NCBI GenBank assembly: GCA_946997215.1
Contig: CAMPUL010000011.1
Location: forward strand, 1-46,532
Direction: 5' to 3'
From: Gardnerella vaginalis
GTDB lineage: Bacteria > Actinomycetota > Actinomycetes > Actinomycetales > Bifidobacteriaceae
Length of the DNA stretch: 46,532 nt
The position numbers and the translations under genes are program-made. This document shows positions 26,046 to 35,746 of this stretch, one piece after another. The notes beneath the pieces were generated by a model. That model saw nothing but the letters and a program-made list of their open reading frames with translations. It did not search any database and was not told the origin of the DNA. Position 1 is the first letter of the stretch. Each line of letters opens with the position of its first letter.

Positions 26046-26094
26046 TTGCCATAACTGTACCTTTATGGTATAGTAGAGTGCCTTTAGGGTATAG
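26046..26094 (+). promoter_or_regulatory. rpoD promoter with duplicated -10 region
   Basis: TTGCCA (26046-26051), 17-bp spacer and TATAGT (26069-26074) form a good promoter. The block CCTTTATGGTATAG (26060-26073) is repeated as CCTTTAGGGTATAG at 26081-26094, 21 bp later, giving a second potential -10 (TATAGC) two helical turns downstream. Confidence 0.65.
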
Positions 26095-26159
26095 CAAAAT
26101 TAAATACCCTATTTTGGCTGATTACTTTGTGTTAGCGGGGAATCTACAGGAGGAAAAGT

Positions 26160-27464
26160 TTGGCGAGCGAAAATAAAGCAAGTGTCGATTCCAAGACGAG
26201 CAAAGAAGAACAACAAGACTTTAAGATTGATGAAGACGTTGACGCTCAAGATGTTGACGTTAATGTTGATGCGCCAATGGATCCAGACGAAGATCACATG
26301 GATTTAGAAGATTTTGATGAAATTCACGATGATCTTGATGTAGACGACGTAGACGACTTGGATGATGATGACGATATTAATGATCTAGACGATATCTCTG
26401 AAGACGAAGATAGCGAAGACAGCGAAGAAAATAAGCCAGAAGCTCCGCAAGTTCCTCAAGCGAAAGGCGCTTTTATTGTTCGCGATGATGACGATGACGA
26501 TAATCTTACGCCTTCTGGAAACCCAAAGCGTCGCGTAATTGCTACTGGCGCTACGGCAGATCCTGTTAAAGACTACTTAAAGCAGATTGGTCGCGTGAGC
26601 CTTCTTAACGCGGAGCAGGAAGTTGATTTGTCGGAGCGAATCGAAGCTGGCTTATATGCTCAGCATTTGCTCGATACGCAAATCGACCAAATGGAGTTTA
26701 AGCGTAAGCGCGAGCTTAAATGGGCTGCAGCAGACGGTAAGAAAGCTAAAGATCATCTTCTAGAAGCAAACTTGCGACTTGTTGTTTCTCTTGCTAAAAG
26801 GTATACGGGCAGGGGCATGCTTTTCCTTGATTTAATTCAGGAAGGTAACCTTGGTTTAATTCGTGCAGTAGAAAAGTTCGATTGGAAGAAGGGCTTTAAG
26901 TTCTCAACCTACGCAACTTGGTGGATTCGCCAGGCGATTACGCGTGCTATGGCAGATCAGGCTCGTACAATTCGAGTTCCAGTGCATATGGTGGAAGTTA
27001 TTAATAAGCTTTCTAGAGTTCAGCGTCAAATGCTTCAAGATTTAGGTCGCGAGCCTACGCCAGATGAGCTTGCGCGCGAGCTTGATATGCCAGTTGAAAA
27101 GGTGCAAGAAGTACAAAAGTATGGGCGTGAGCCTATTTCTTTGCATACACCTTTGGGTGAAGATGGCGATTCTGAGTTCGGAGATTTGATTGAGGATACT
27201 GACGCAATAGCACCATCTGATGCTGTAGCATTCTCTCTTCTGCAAGAGCAGTTCAGGCAGGTTCTTGAGACATTAGCTCCTCGGGAGGCTGGTGTTATTA
27301 AAATGCGTTACGGTTTGGAAGATGGTCAGCCTAAGACTTTGGATGATATTGGTCGCGTTTATGGCGTTACTCGTGAGCGTATTCGCCAGATTGAGTCCAA
27401 GACAATGTCTAAGTTGCGTCATCCTTCTAGATCGCAAACTTTGCGTGACTTCTTAGATCAGTGA
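26160..27464 (+). CDS. rpoD: Principal RNA polymerase sigma factor (RpoD/SigA/HrdB)
   Basis: 434-residue group 1 sigma-70 factor. It starts at TTG 26160, six bases after a perfect AGGAGG. The N-terminal 110 residues are extremely acidic (region 1.1-like, runs of DD and DDLD). Region 1.2 [14 protein letters not shown], region 2 [20 protein letters not shown] to [13 protein letters not shown] (about 200-262), region 3 [14 protein letters not shown] and region 4 [19 protein letters not shown] (about 395-413) are all intact. The sequence confirms the primary factor rather than an alternative one. It is followed 59 bp later by parE in the same direction, as in Streptomyces (hrdB near parE). Confidence 0.97.
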   Translation: MASENKASVDSKTSKEEQQDFKIDEDVDAQDVDVNVDAPMDPDEDHMDLEDFDEIHDDLDVDDVDDLDDDDDINDLDDISEDEDSEDSEENKPEAPQVPQAKGAFIVRDDDDDDNLTPSGNPKRRVIATGATADPVKDYLKQIGRVSLLNAEQEVDLSERIEAGLYAQHLLDTQIDQMEFKRKRELKWAAADGKKAKDHLLEANLRLVVSLAKRYTGRGMLFLDLIQEGNLGLIRAVEKFDWKKGFKFSTYATWWIRQAITRAMADQARTIRVPVHMVEVINKLSRVQRQMLQDLGREPTPDELARELDMPVEKVQEVQKYGREPISLHTPLGEDGDSEFGDLIEDTDAIAPSDAVAFSLLQEQFRQVLETLAPREAGVIKMRYGLEDGQPKTLDDIGRVYGVTRERIRQIESKTMSKLRHPSRSQTLRDFLDQ

Positions 27465-27523
27465 TTTGCTACAGCGCGCTTGCGTGGCTTTAAGCTTTAA
27501 TTGTTGTTGAATAAGGGGTAAAA

Positions 27524-29974
27524 GTGGCTTCTCTTAAAGAGCAAGAGCAATATGATGCCGATAGTTTAACCGTGCTAGAAGGCTTGGACGCTGTTCGCAA
27601 GCGCCCAGGTATGTATATTGGCACTACCGACAGTCAGGGATTAATGCATTGCCTTTGGGAGATTATTGATAATGCGGTTGACGAGGCTTTAGCTGGTGCT
27701 TGCAATCATATTATTGTTACTCTTCACAACGATGGTTCTATTGAAGTTGCAGATAATGGTCGCGGTATTCCAGTAGACGTGGAGCCAAAAACAAAGCTTA
27801 CGGGCGTTGAAGTTGTTCTAACTAAGCTTCACGCTGGAGCAAAGTTTGGTAACGCTTCGTACAACGCTGCAGGCGGATTGCATGGTGTTGGTTCTTCTGT
27901 TGTAAATGCGTTGAGCTTGCGATTAGACGTAGAGGTAGATAGAGACGGAAAAACGCATCATATGGCTTTCCATCAGGGGCATCCTGGTGTTTATAGCGAT
28001 GCAGACCCAGCAAATCCGTCTCCTGCTTCTCCTTTTAAGCGCACGCGCAAGAACAAGCCTACTGAGCTTGAGATTATTGGTACGGTTTCGCCAAAAACTA
28101 CTGGTACTCGAGTTCGTTATTGGGCGGATCCTGAGATTTTTAATTCAACAGCTCGCTTTAGTTACGAACAGTTGATTGACAGAGTTCGTCAAACAAGCTT
28201 TTTGGTTCCAGGCTTAAAAATTACTGTTATTGACGAGCATGTTCCTGAAGGCGAATTTAGCGATATTCAAGAAGTTGATAGTAGTGCTGGCGATGATGCG
28301 AATGCTGATGTTAATGCGAATGTTAATGCGGCTGCTGATGCTGATGCTGATGCTGGCGATTTAACAGATGATTTGACGTTTAAGGATGAATCGCAAGCAA
28401 CCGAAGATAATGAATCTAATGAACTAAATCAAACTGAATCGGAATATGAAGAAGTTGAATCCGATGGCGAATCGGAAGTTGAATCCGATGGCGAAATTGA
28501 TAGCGAATCTAATAGCGAATCAGAAGAATCCGCCGAACAATCTGTTGCAAATAGTGAATCTGCTAGAGAATTGCAAAATAAGCATCATCCTCGAGTAGTT
28601 GAATTTTTGCATAATGGTGGCGTCAAAGATTTCGTTGATTTTCTTTCAAAAGGTGAAGCAGTATCCGATATTTGGCGCATTTTTGGCGAAGATACGTATG
28701 TAGAAGAAACGCAAGCTGTTGATTCTGCTGGAGATTTACATGCTCAACAAGTGACGCGTAAATGCGGCGTTGATATTGCAATGCGTTGGGTAAACGGCTA
28801 CGATTCAACGATTATTAGCTTTGTGAACGTTGTTGAAACTCCTGGCGGAGGCATGCACGTAGACGGATTCTTGCAAGGATTGACTAAGCAAATTCGCAAG
28901 GCTGTTGAAGACAATGCTAGAAAACTTAAAGTCAATCTTAAAGATTCAAACACTAAGATTGAGCGAGACGATATTCTAGCTGGAATGGTTGCTGTTGTAA
29001 CAGTTCGCATAGCAGAGCCTCAATTCCAGGGTCAAACTAAAGATGTTCTTGGAACTGCTCAAGTTAAGCCAATCGTTACAAAAATGACGGATGCTCAATT
29101 CGGCGAGATGATTAGCGGATCCAAGCGAGGATTCAAAGAGCAGTCTGCTAGAGTTTTAGAGAAAATTGTTTCCGAGATGCACGCGCGTATTCAAGCGCGT
29201 AAAACTAAGGAAGTTACTCGCAGAAAGAATGCGCTTGAGTCTGCTTCTATGCCGCCAAAACTTTCTGATTGTCAGCCTGGAAACGACGATGTTGCAGAAC
29301 TTTTCATCGTAGAGGGCGATTCTGCACTTGGTACTGCAAAAGCTGCTCGAAATTCCGCTTTCCAAGCGCTTTTGCCAATACGCGGTAAGATTTTGAACGT
29401 TCAAAAAGCAAGCCTTGCTCAAATGCTCTCTAACAAAGAGTGTGCTGCAATTATTCAAGTTGTTGGAGCAGGGTCGGGCGCAAGTTTTGATATTTCGCAA
29501 GCGCGTTATAACAAGATTGTTATGATGACAGATGCTGATGTTGACGGCGCGCATATTCGTATTTTGTTGCTAACGCTGTTTTATCGCTATATGCGTCCGC
29601 TTATTGAGAACGGGCATGTTTATGCTGCTGTGCCGCCGCTTCATAGAATTGCGCTCGCTGGAAAGCACAAAGGCGAGTATATTTACACGTATTCCGACGA
29701 CGAATTAGCTGGAAAGCTTGATGATTTGCAATCTAAGGGCATTGATTTTAACAGCGATATTCAGCGATACAAGGGCTTGGGTGAGATGGATGCGGATCAG
29801 CTTGCAGACACCACTATGGACCCTAGAACTCGTATGCTTAGAAGGATTCGTATGGAAGATGCTCAGCAGGCGAGTGAAGTATTCGATTTGCTAATGGGCG
29901 ATGACGTTCCTCCGCGCAAGCAGTTTATTGTTGATAATGCAGACGACTTCGATCGTTCCAAAATCGATACCTGA
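27524..29974 (+). CDS. parE: DNA topoisomerase IV subunit B with acidic insertion
   Basis: ATPase/TOPRIM subunit of the decatenating topoisomerase; 816 residues, longer than the usual 680-710. GTG 27524 follows AAGGGG. The ATPase domain has EIIDNAVDEALAG, DNGRGIPV and AAGGLHGVGSSVVNALS; the TOPRIM domain has EGDSALGTAKAARN and DADVDGAHIR. Between residues about 248 and 349, inside the transducer domain just before FLHNGGVKDFVDFL, sits an insertion of roughly 100 residues rich in Asp, Glu, Ser and Asn, with alanine/aspartate runs and an in-frame 24-bp tandem repeat. ParE rather than GyrB because it pairs with parC 1.6 kb away and keeps the actinobacterial order. Confidence 0.94.
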   Translation: MASLKEQEQYDADSLTVLEGLDAVRKRPGMYIGTTDSQGLMHCLWEIIDNAVDEALAGACNHIIVTLHNDGSIEVADNGRGIPVDVEPKTKLTGVEVVLTKLHAGAKFGNASYNAAGGLHGVGSSVVNALSLRLDVEVDRDGKTHHMAFHQGHPGVYSDADPANPSPASPFKRTRKNKPTELEIIGTVSPKTTGTRVRYWADPEIFNSTARFSYEQLIDRVRQTSFLVPGLKITVIDEHVPEGEFSDIQEVDSSAGDDANADVNANVNAAADADADAGDLTDDLTFKDESQATEDNESNELNQTESEYEEVESDGESEVESDGEIDSESNSESEESAEQSVANSESARELQNKHHPRVVEFLHNGGVKDFVDFLSKGEAVSDIWRIFGEDTYVEETQAVDSAGDLHAQQVTRKCGVDIAMRWVNGYDSTIISFVNVVETPGGGMHVDGFLQGLTKQIRKAVEDNARKLKVNLKDSNTKIERDDILAGMVAVVTVRIAEPQFQGQTKDVLGTAQVKPIVTKMTDAQFGEMISGSKRGFKEQSARVLEKIVSEMHARIQARKTKEVTRRKNALESASMPPKLSDCQPGNDDVAELFIVEGDSALGTAKAARNSAFQALLPIRGKILNVQKASLAQMLSNKECAAIIQVVGAGSGASFDISQARYNKIVMMTDADVDGAHIRILLLTLFYRYMRPLIENGHVYAAVPPLHRIALAGKHKGEYIYTYSDDELAGKLDDLQSKGIDFNSDIQRYKGLGEMDADQLADTTMDPRTRMLRRIRMEDAQQASEVFDLLMGDDVPPRKQFIVDNADDFDRSKIDT
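28451..28498 (+). repeat. In-frame 24-bp tandem repeat inside parE
   Basis: Two 24-bp units (28451-28474 and 28475-28498) differ only in the last three bases and encode EVESDGES and EVESDGEI. They lie in the acidic insertion, so copy-number change would keep the frame. Confidence 0.85.
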
Positions 29975-30030
29975 TTTTGTTTTACTTGATTCAATATTTT
30001 AAGATTATCTGCAAGAAAATGTAGATTAAA

Positions 30031-30059
30031 AACATCTTATTTAGTATAAATAAGATGTT
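30031..30059. other. 13-bp perfect hairpin downstream of parE
   Basis: AACATCTTATTTA (30031-30043) pairs perfectly with TAAATAAGATGTT (30047-30059) around a GTA loop. No T-run follows on the plus strand, so it is not a typical intrinsic terminator; it may end or protect the parE transcript or be a binding palindrome. Confidence 0.7.
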
Positions 30060-30167
30060 CATAATTGGGTTATTTACAGTATTGCTTATGCTGTTGAATA
30101 TTGTATCATTTTTATCGTTGCTGATTTTGTCTTTTCTAGTAACATATATTTGCAGTAGGAGAGTTGT

Positions 30168-30344
30168 ATGCCTGATTTAGATGCTATTTCTGATCTATCT
30201 ACAACAGATTGTGCCCGTTGCAAGAAATATCATATTCCCAATGCTGATACGCTTGCTACATTTGAAGAAGCTAAGCAACTGAAATATGATTCTAATACAA
30301 AAACTTATAACTCGTTTGATGAATTGATATGTGAATATGATTAA
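30168..30344 (+). CDS. 58-residue RelB/DinJ-antitoxin-like microprotein
   Basis: A short ORF with a good ribosome-binding site (TAGGAG, six bases before ATG 30168). The C-terminal half (HIPNADTLATFEEAKQLKYD, then TYNSFDELICEYD) resembles the toxin-binding tail of RelB/DinJ-type antitoxins, where 'IPNAET..A..EA' and 'Y.SFDEL' are familiar. The N-terminal ribbon-helix-helix DNA-binding part is missing and is replaced by a short segment with CARCKKYH. No toxin gene follows; instead the stop overlaps the start of an MFS transporter gene by about 8-14 bases. It is either an antitoxin remnant or an orphan antitoxin. The relationship is by recall of motifs only. Confidence 0.6.
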   Translation: MPDLDAISDLSTTDCARCKKYHIPNADTLATFEEAKQLKYDSNTKTYNSFDELICEYD

Positions 30345-31515
30345 CCTTCTTCTTGCAATTATCTATTTAGCATTTATCAGTTTGGGTTTGCCTGATGCTC
30401 TTTTAGGATCTGCTTGGCCGACTATGAGCCACGATATTGGCGCGCAAATTTCTTGGGCTGGCGGAATATCAATGGTTATTTCTGCAGGAACTATTGTGTC
30501 TGCTCTATTGAGTGACAGAATAACTAAGCGATTTGGCGTAGGAAAAGTTACTTCTATATCTGTTGCTTTAACTGCGTTGTCATTATTGGGTTTTTCTTTT
30601 GCACCGAATTATATTGTGCTTATTTTGTTAGCAATCCCGTATGGTCTAGGTGCTGGAGGAGTAGACGCTGCTCTTAACAATTATGTTGCTTTGCACTACG
30701 AAAGCCGTCATATGAGCTGGCTTCATTGTATGTGGGGTATTGGAGCTTCAGCTGGGCCTTACGTTATGGGTTTTGCACTTTCTCACGGATTTGGATGGTC
30801 TGCAGGGTATCAATATATTGCTATTGTTCAAGTTATATTAACTGTAATATTGTTTGCAAGTTTGCCATTGTGGAATAATCGTAAATCGCATAAATTACTA
30901 AAACCTATTCAGATATCTAAAGAATATTCTAAAACGCTATCTTATGCGGAAGTTTTGCGCATTCCAGGATCTAAGAATATTCTTATTATGTTCTTTTGCT
31001 ATTGTGCGTTGGAGCAAACTGCAGGATTATGGGCTAGTAGTTACATGGTTTTGCACGGGGGAGTTAGCCGCGTTGTTGCGGCGGGTTGGGCAAGTTTATT
31101 TTATGTTGGTATTACAGCAGGACGATTTATAAGCGGATTTCTTACTATGCGTTTTAACGATGCAACTATGATTCGTCTTGGGCAACTAGTGATGATTTTA
31201 GGCATTATTGTATTGTTATTGCCATTGTTAAATTATATAGCATTGGTTGCAGGATTTGTGATTATTGGTTTAGGTTGTGCACCTATTTATCCATGCATTA
31301 TTCATTCCACACCGCATTATTTTGGAGCTGATAAATCGCAAGCGATTGTTGGCATGCAAATGGCTAGCGCATATATTGGGTCTATGGTAATGCCTGCAAT
31401 CTTTGGGTTTATTGGTCAAAACGTGTCTATGTCTTTGCTGCCAGCGTATTTGATTATTTTGCTATCTATAATGGCATTTATGCATATGAAATTGCTTCGT
31501 ACTTGTAGGAGCTAG
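30331..31515 (+). CDS. MFS transporter
   Basis: 394-residue major facilitator protein with about 12 hydrophobic segments. The loop 2-3 motif appears as DRITKRFGVGK (about 61-71). The GLGAGGVDAALNNYVALHYESRHMSWLHCMWGIG region (about 109-141, given here in part) is a hallmark of a sugar- or drug-type MFS group related to fucose permeases; substrate unknown. GTG 30331 is the longest start; ATG 30337 is also possible. No ribosome-binding site is visible, and both starts overlap the upstream antitoxin-like ORF, so translation is probably coupled to it. Convergent with parC. Confidence 0.87.
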   Translation: MNMINLLLAIIYLAFISLGLPDALLGSAWPTMSHDIGAQISWAGGISMVISAGTIVSALLSDRITKRFGVGKVTSISVALTALSLLGFSFAPNYIVLILLAIPYGLGAGGVDAALNNYVALHYESRHMSWLHCMWGIGASAGPYVMGFALSHGFGWSAGYQYIAIVQVILTVILFASLPLWNNRKSHKLLKPIQISKEYSKTLSYAEVLRIPGSKNILIMFFCYCALEQTAGLWASSYMVLHGGVSRVVAAGWASLFYVGITAGRFISGFLTMRFNDATMIRLGQLVMILGIIVLLLPLLNYIALVAGFVIIGLGCAPIYPCIIHSTPHYFGADKSQAIVGMQMASAYIGSMVMPAIFGFIGQNVSMSLLPAYLIILLSIMAFMHMKLLRTCRS

Positions 31516-31624
31516 AAAATCACTTCGTAGCTATTCCAAGCATGCTCGCAAAAACTAGTTACGAAAATTGCAACTTTAGCATCCATCGAAACAATTGCAT
31601 AAATGGCGTAACTGCACGGTGTAA

Positions 31625-34312
31625 CTACCCAATATGCGCAATAGGGGAGACTAGCTCGGTTCCCGAAGCGTCTCTTCGCATATCTGGCTTAGGTAGTTCC
31701 ACGTTCGCTCCGCGTTGTGTAGTCGCGTAAAGCGGATAATTCCCAACGTATGCTGCCAAAATCGTGTTTTGCCCTTTAAGGAATCGCTGCGATCGCACGC
31801 CTCCCGTGCCTCTGCCCTTTGTAGGATACATTTCTAGCGGCGTAATCTTTGCAGCTCCGTTTTCTGTTCCAGCAAGCGCGTCGCTGTCTCCAGCAAGAGT
31901 GAATACTACGCTTCCAGAAGCAGAAAATAGTCCGTTTTCGCCCTCTTCGTAGTTCCATTCAACATCATTTTTAGCAACTACAGCAAAAGCAGAAACAACG
32001 CATCCTTCGTTAAGCCTAATTCCTGCCATTCCAGCAGAGCTTCGCCCCTGCGCTCGCACTTGTTTTGCGTCGAATGTAAGTAAGGAAGAGTCGCTGCTTA
32101 TAAACACAATCCTGTCTTCGTCTTTTGCAAGAGCTGCGCCGATTACTGAATCGTTGTCTTTTAAGTCAATAATGCTCCAGGAATCCATTGTTGTTGGCGA
32201 CTCAAAATTCCATCGTTTTACAACGCCATTCTTTGTTCCGATTGCAAGAGGAGTTTTAGAAGATGTAGGAGTTTTAGAATCAGATTTGCTTAGTGCAATA
32301 GCAGCTACGACTTTTTCTCCTCTAATCGGGTCTGTGCTTTGAGTGGAAGTTAGCAATTCGCTTGCGTTAACTCCATTAGAAAGCGATTCTAGAACGTCTT
32401 CGTTTCCTTGATTTAAGTGTGGCAAATCTGCAACATGCGCTATTACTAATCGCCCTGCGGATGTTATTAAAGCGTAGTTTGCGCGCGTTGTTGTTTCAAA
32501 CACGCTTAAGCATGGAGTGTCAAAAACATTTGAAGAATGTGATTTCCATCTATTAAATGTTTCAACGCTTGTTCTTGCTATAAGCCCAGATGTGCTCAAA
32601 GCTACAGCGCATGGATCGTCGCTTAATTGCAAAGCTATTGCAGACGCATCGCTGCTTCCAGACTTTTTGGCAGCTAGTGTAGCTGCTGCTACATCTGCTT
32701 GAGTGCTTGTAATCTTATTCGCTGCAATAACTGCGTCCATTGCTAAATCATTGTTTGCAACTTTAGTGTTTTTAGTGCAAACAGGCGTAAAGCTGCCGTC
32801 TTCTTGCTCGTCTAAAAGAATTGTTCTTCGAGGAGTATCCCACTGTTTTACAGCGTAATCCATCTCTGCAATAACAACTTTGTCTAACTGATTTGCAGAG
32901 CTTAGAATCTCGTTAAGTTCATCTATTTTTTGCAATAAGTCGTTTTTTTCGCCTTCTAGCTCGATTCGACTCATTTTTGTAAGTCTTCTAAGCCTTAAGT
33001 CAAGAATGTATTGCGCTTGAATCTCGTCTAAATCAAATACGCTAATAAGCTTTGATTTTGCGGTTTCTGCATCTTCGGAAGACCTAATTACTTGAATTAC
33101 TTCGTCAATGTCTAGCATTGCAAGAAGCAATCCTTCTACAAGGTGCAATCTCTCTTTGGCTTTGTTTAGTCTAAATTCGCTGCGCCTTCTAATAACGGTT
33201 CTTCTGTGCGCAATCCACACGTCTAGAAGCTCGCGAAGACCCATTGTGTGCGGTCTGCCGTCTACTAGCGCAACATTGTTAATCGTAAAGCTTTCTTGCA
33301 GCGGAGTGTGCTTAAAAAGTTGCGCAAGAACAGCGTTTGGGTCGAATCCTGTTTTTATTTCTATTACGATTCGCGTTCCGTTATGTCTATCTGTTAAGTC
33401 GATTGCTCCAGATATTCCGTCTAGTTTGCGCGCTTTTATACCTTGAGATATGCGCTCGAGCACACGCTCAGGGCCAACCATAAATGGCAATTCTGTAACA
33501 ATAATCGCCTTTTTGCGCGCTGTAACGTTTTCAATATGCGTTTTTGATCTAGTTGTAAAAGCGCCTCTTCCAGTTTCGTACGCTTCGCGGATTCCGCTGC
33601 GTCCAATAATTATGCCGCCGCCTGGCCAGTCTGGTCCTGGAACTATTTGCATTAAATCGTCTAGAGTAGCATTTGGGTGCTTCATAACGTATTTCGCTGC
33701 AGCTACAACTTCGCCAAGATTGTGAGTAGCCATGTTTGTAGCCATTCCAACTGCGATTCCGGAAGCTCCGTTTACAAGCAAGTTTGGTATAGCAGCAGGC
33801 AAAACTGTTGGCTCTTTTAGCTTATTGTCGTAGTTTGGCGCAAAGTCAACAGTATCTTCGTTTATGTCTGCATTCATTCCAAGCGCTGCTGGAGCTAGTC
33901 GCGCTTCTGTGTACCTGGAAGCTGCAGGACCGTCGTCTAAGGAACCAAAGTTTCCATGACCGTCAACCAAAGGGAGTCTAAGGGAGAATGGCTGAGCCAA
34001 GCGCACCATTGCTTCGTAAATCGCGGAATCTCCATGCGGATGCAGCTTTCCCATAACTTCGCCCACAACGCGAGCAGACTTCATATAAGCGTGCTCTGGC
34101 GTAAGATTCATGTTTCCCATTTGGTACACGATTCTTCGCTGTACAGGCTTCATTCCGTCTCTTGCATCTGGCAATGCGCGCGCGTAAATCACGGAGTATG
34201 CGTATTCCAGAAAAGATTTGCTCATCTCTTCGTTAAGCGGCGTTTCAACAATGTTTTCTTTAACCTTTCTAGGGTCGAAGGCTGGTTTTGTTGACTTGCT
34301 GCGTGAAGGCAT
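31625..34312 (-). CDS. parC: DNA topoisomerase IV subunit A
   Basis: Breakage-reunion subunit, 895 residues, partner of ParE. The start follows AAGGAG. The N-terminus has [25 protein letters not shown]; the quinolone-resistance region [20 protein letters not shown] keeps the Ser and Glu of the sensitive type; the active-site tyrosine is in [10 protein letters not shown] (about residue 136). The C-terminal beta-pinwheel repeats follow (for example [22 protein letters not shown]). About 590-620 a low-conserved segment rich in Ala/Thr ([18 protein letters not shown]) occurs. ParC rather than GyrA is chosen from its pairing with ParE and a pinwheel lacking a canonical GyrA-box that I can see. Confidence 0.93.
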   Translation of the reverse strand: MPSRSKSTKPAFDPRKVKENIVETPLNEEMSKSFLEYAYSVIYARALPDARDGMKPVQRRIVYQMGNMNLTPEHAYMKSARVVGEVMGKLHPHGDSAIYEAMVRLAQPFSLRLPLVDGHGNFGSLDDGPAASRYTEARLAPAALGMNADINEDTVDFAPNYDNKLKEPTVLPAAIPNLLVNGASGIAVGMATNMATHNLGEVVAAAKYVMKHPNATLDDLMQIVPGPDWPGGGIIIGRSGIREAYETGRGAFTTRSKTHIENVTARKKAIIVTELPFMVGPERVLERISQGIKARKLDGISGAIDLTDRHNGTRIVIEIKTGFDPNAVLAQLFKHTPLQESFTINNVALVDGRPHTMGLRELLDVWIAHRRTVIRRRSEFRLNKAKERLHLVEGLLLAMLDIDEVIQVIRSSEDAETAKSKLISVFDLDEIQAQYILDLRLRRLTKMSRIELEGEKNDLLQKIDELNEILSSANQLDKVVIAEMDYAVKQWDTPRRTILLDEQEDGSFTPVCTKNTKVANNDLAMDAVIAANKITSTQADVAAATLAAKKSGSSDASAIALQLSDDPCAVALSTSGLIARTSVETFNRWKSHSSNVFDTPCLSVFETTTRANYALITSAGRLVIAHVADLPHLNQGNEDVLESLSNGVNASELLTSTQSTDPIRGEKVVAAIALSKSDSKTPTSSKTPLAIGTKNGVVKRWNFESPTTMDSWSIIDLKDNDSVIGAALAKDEDRIVFISSDSSLLTFDAKQVRAQGRSSAGMAGIRLNEGCVVSAFAVVAKNDVEWNYEEGENGLFSASGSVVFTLAGDSDALAGTENGAAKITPLEMYPTKGRGTGGVRSQRFLKGQNTILAAYVGNYPLYATTQRGANVELPKPDMRRDASGTELVSPIAHIG

Positions 34313-34476
34313 GATTTTGAACTCCTTGAAGTGACTTACAAGCCTTTATAATACCAATTTATATGCACAAATGTTTATTAAATGCTTATTTTTCTTGTGA
34401 TTTTAATTGCCATTTTAGTGGTGATTTTTCTTGCGTTATTTCTTATGATTTGAATCTAACTTTAGCGCTAACTCGA

Positions 34477-34517
34477 ATTTAACTTTAATGTAGTCTTTTT
34501 TAACTACAATGTAGCTT
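34477..34517 (+). promoter_or_regulatory. Duplicated promoter block, leaderless start
   Basis: TTTAACTTTAATGTAG is followed by TTTTAACTACAATGTAG, two tandem copies of about 20 bp immediately before ATG 34518. In the second copy TACAAT (34505-34510) is a good -10 only 7 bases from the ATG, and no ribosome-binding site is present, indicating a leaderless mRNA. Confidence 0.6.
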
Positions 34518-35735
34518 ATGACTATTGAGATTCCACAATTGGATGACTTGTTGAAGTTTGTTGAAAGTAGCAAAATTCGTGACGCATACAATAATCCTAA
34601 ATTTGCTCTTCATCTATCTTCGATTCTTCCAGCTCTTAGTGCTTCTATAGGATCGCCAATTTGCACACAAATCCATAAAAATCCTGATTCTTTGCGAGAT
34701 TTGTTTGGGTTTCCTAAAGTAAAAAGTGCTGTTGTTGTGCTTGTGGATGGTCTTGGATATTGGAATCTTGCTATTAGAAAAGGTCATGCTCCATATTTGC
34801 GCGCTCTTCTTAACAACAGCGCAAATCAGCGCCCTATAACAACTTGCGTTCCTAGCACTACAGTTGCAGCAATGGCCACTTTTGGCACTGGAACTTGCCC
34901 TGGTCTTACTGCAATGACAGGATACACTCAAAAAAATCCTAAAACTGGTGCATTATCTCAATTAATCCAATTTAGGGATGCTCCAAATCCATTAGATTTG
35001 CAACGTCAGCCTACAATATTTGAGTCGCTTTCTAGTTTGGGTGTTAGAGCAAACCACGTAAGTCTTTCAAAATTCGAGGATTCTCCTTTAACTCAAGCAG
35101 CTTTTAGAGGAGCTAAATTTATAAGCGGAACAACTGCTAGAGCGCGAATCATGAACGCTGCAAACAGCACTAAAACGCCTGGTTTAACGTATTTGTATCT
35201 TAGAGATATAGACAAAATCGGTCACAATTATGGTTGGAAATCCGAGAATTGGGTTTCTATTTTTGAGCAAATAGACGCACAATTAAATCTTTTAAGAAAA
35301 AATTGTCAAAAAGGCACTCTAATCGTTATTACTGCAGACCATGGAATGATTGAGTCAAATACAGATTTGAAAATAGATATTGCAAAAGATAGTCGTCTTA
35401 CTAAAGGAGTTAAGCTTGTTGGGGGAGAGCCTAGGTCTGTTATGCTTTATGCGCAAGACGGCGAAAATCCAGAAGATATTGCGTTAAGGTGGACTAATGT
35501 TTTGCAAGATAAAGCGCGTGTTAGAACTAAAGAGCAAGCTGTTAAAGATGGCGTTTTTGGAGAAGTCAGTTCGCTTGCGCTAAACGTTATTGGAGATGTT
35601 CTTGTTCAAGCAAAGTCATCTGTAACAATCGTTGATTCTAGAATCGAAACAGAAAAAGCCATGAACTTGCCGAGTGTTCATGGCTCTATGAGCGCAATGG
35701 AAATGGACATTCCGTGCTTAGTTGATATAGCTTAA
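34518..35735 (+). CDS. AlkP-superfamily nucleotide pyrophosphatase/phosphodiesterase
   Basis: 405-residue metal-dependent hydrolase of the type I phosphodiesterase family. Metal and nucleophile motifs are in order: VVLVDGLGYWN (Asp, about 77), CVPSTTVAAMATFGTG (Thr nucleophile, about 113), YLRDIDKIGHNYGW (Asp and His, about 232), ITADHGM (Asp-His, about 273) and VHGSMSAMEMDIP (His, about 389). No signal peptide is visible, so it is likely cytoplasmic. Substrate (nucleotides or phosphonate-type esters) is not predictable. Probably a leaderless transcript. Divergent from parC, convergent with sepH. Confidence 0.9.
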   Translation: MTIEIPQLDDLLKFVESSKIRDAYNNPKFALHLSSILPALSASIGSPICTQIHKNPDSLRDLFGFPKVKSAVVVLVDGLGYWNLAIRKGHAPYLRALLNNSANQRPITTCVPSTTVAAMATFGTGTCPGLTAMTGYTQKNPKTGALSQLIQFRDAPNPLDLQRQPTIFESLSSLGVRANHVSLSKFEDSPLTQAAFRGAKFISGTTARARIMNAANSTKTPGLTYLYLRDIDKIGHNYGWKSENWVSIFEQIDAQLNLLRKNCQKGTLIVITADHGMIESNTDLKIDIAKDSRLTKGVKLVGGEPRSVMLYAQDGENPEDIALRWTNVLQDKARVRTKEQAVKDGVFGEVSSLALNVIGDVLVQAKSSVTIVDSRIETEKAMNLPSVHGSMSAMEMDIPCLVDIA

Positions 35736-35746
35736 TTTACGCTAAA

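Noticed and set aside
31516..31624. AGTTACG (31557) and CGTAACT (31607) considered as the MFS/parC terminator
   Set aside because: The arms are 43 bases apart and no T-tract follows; the loop contains direct rather than inverted AATTGCA copies.
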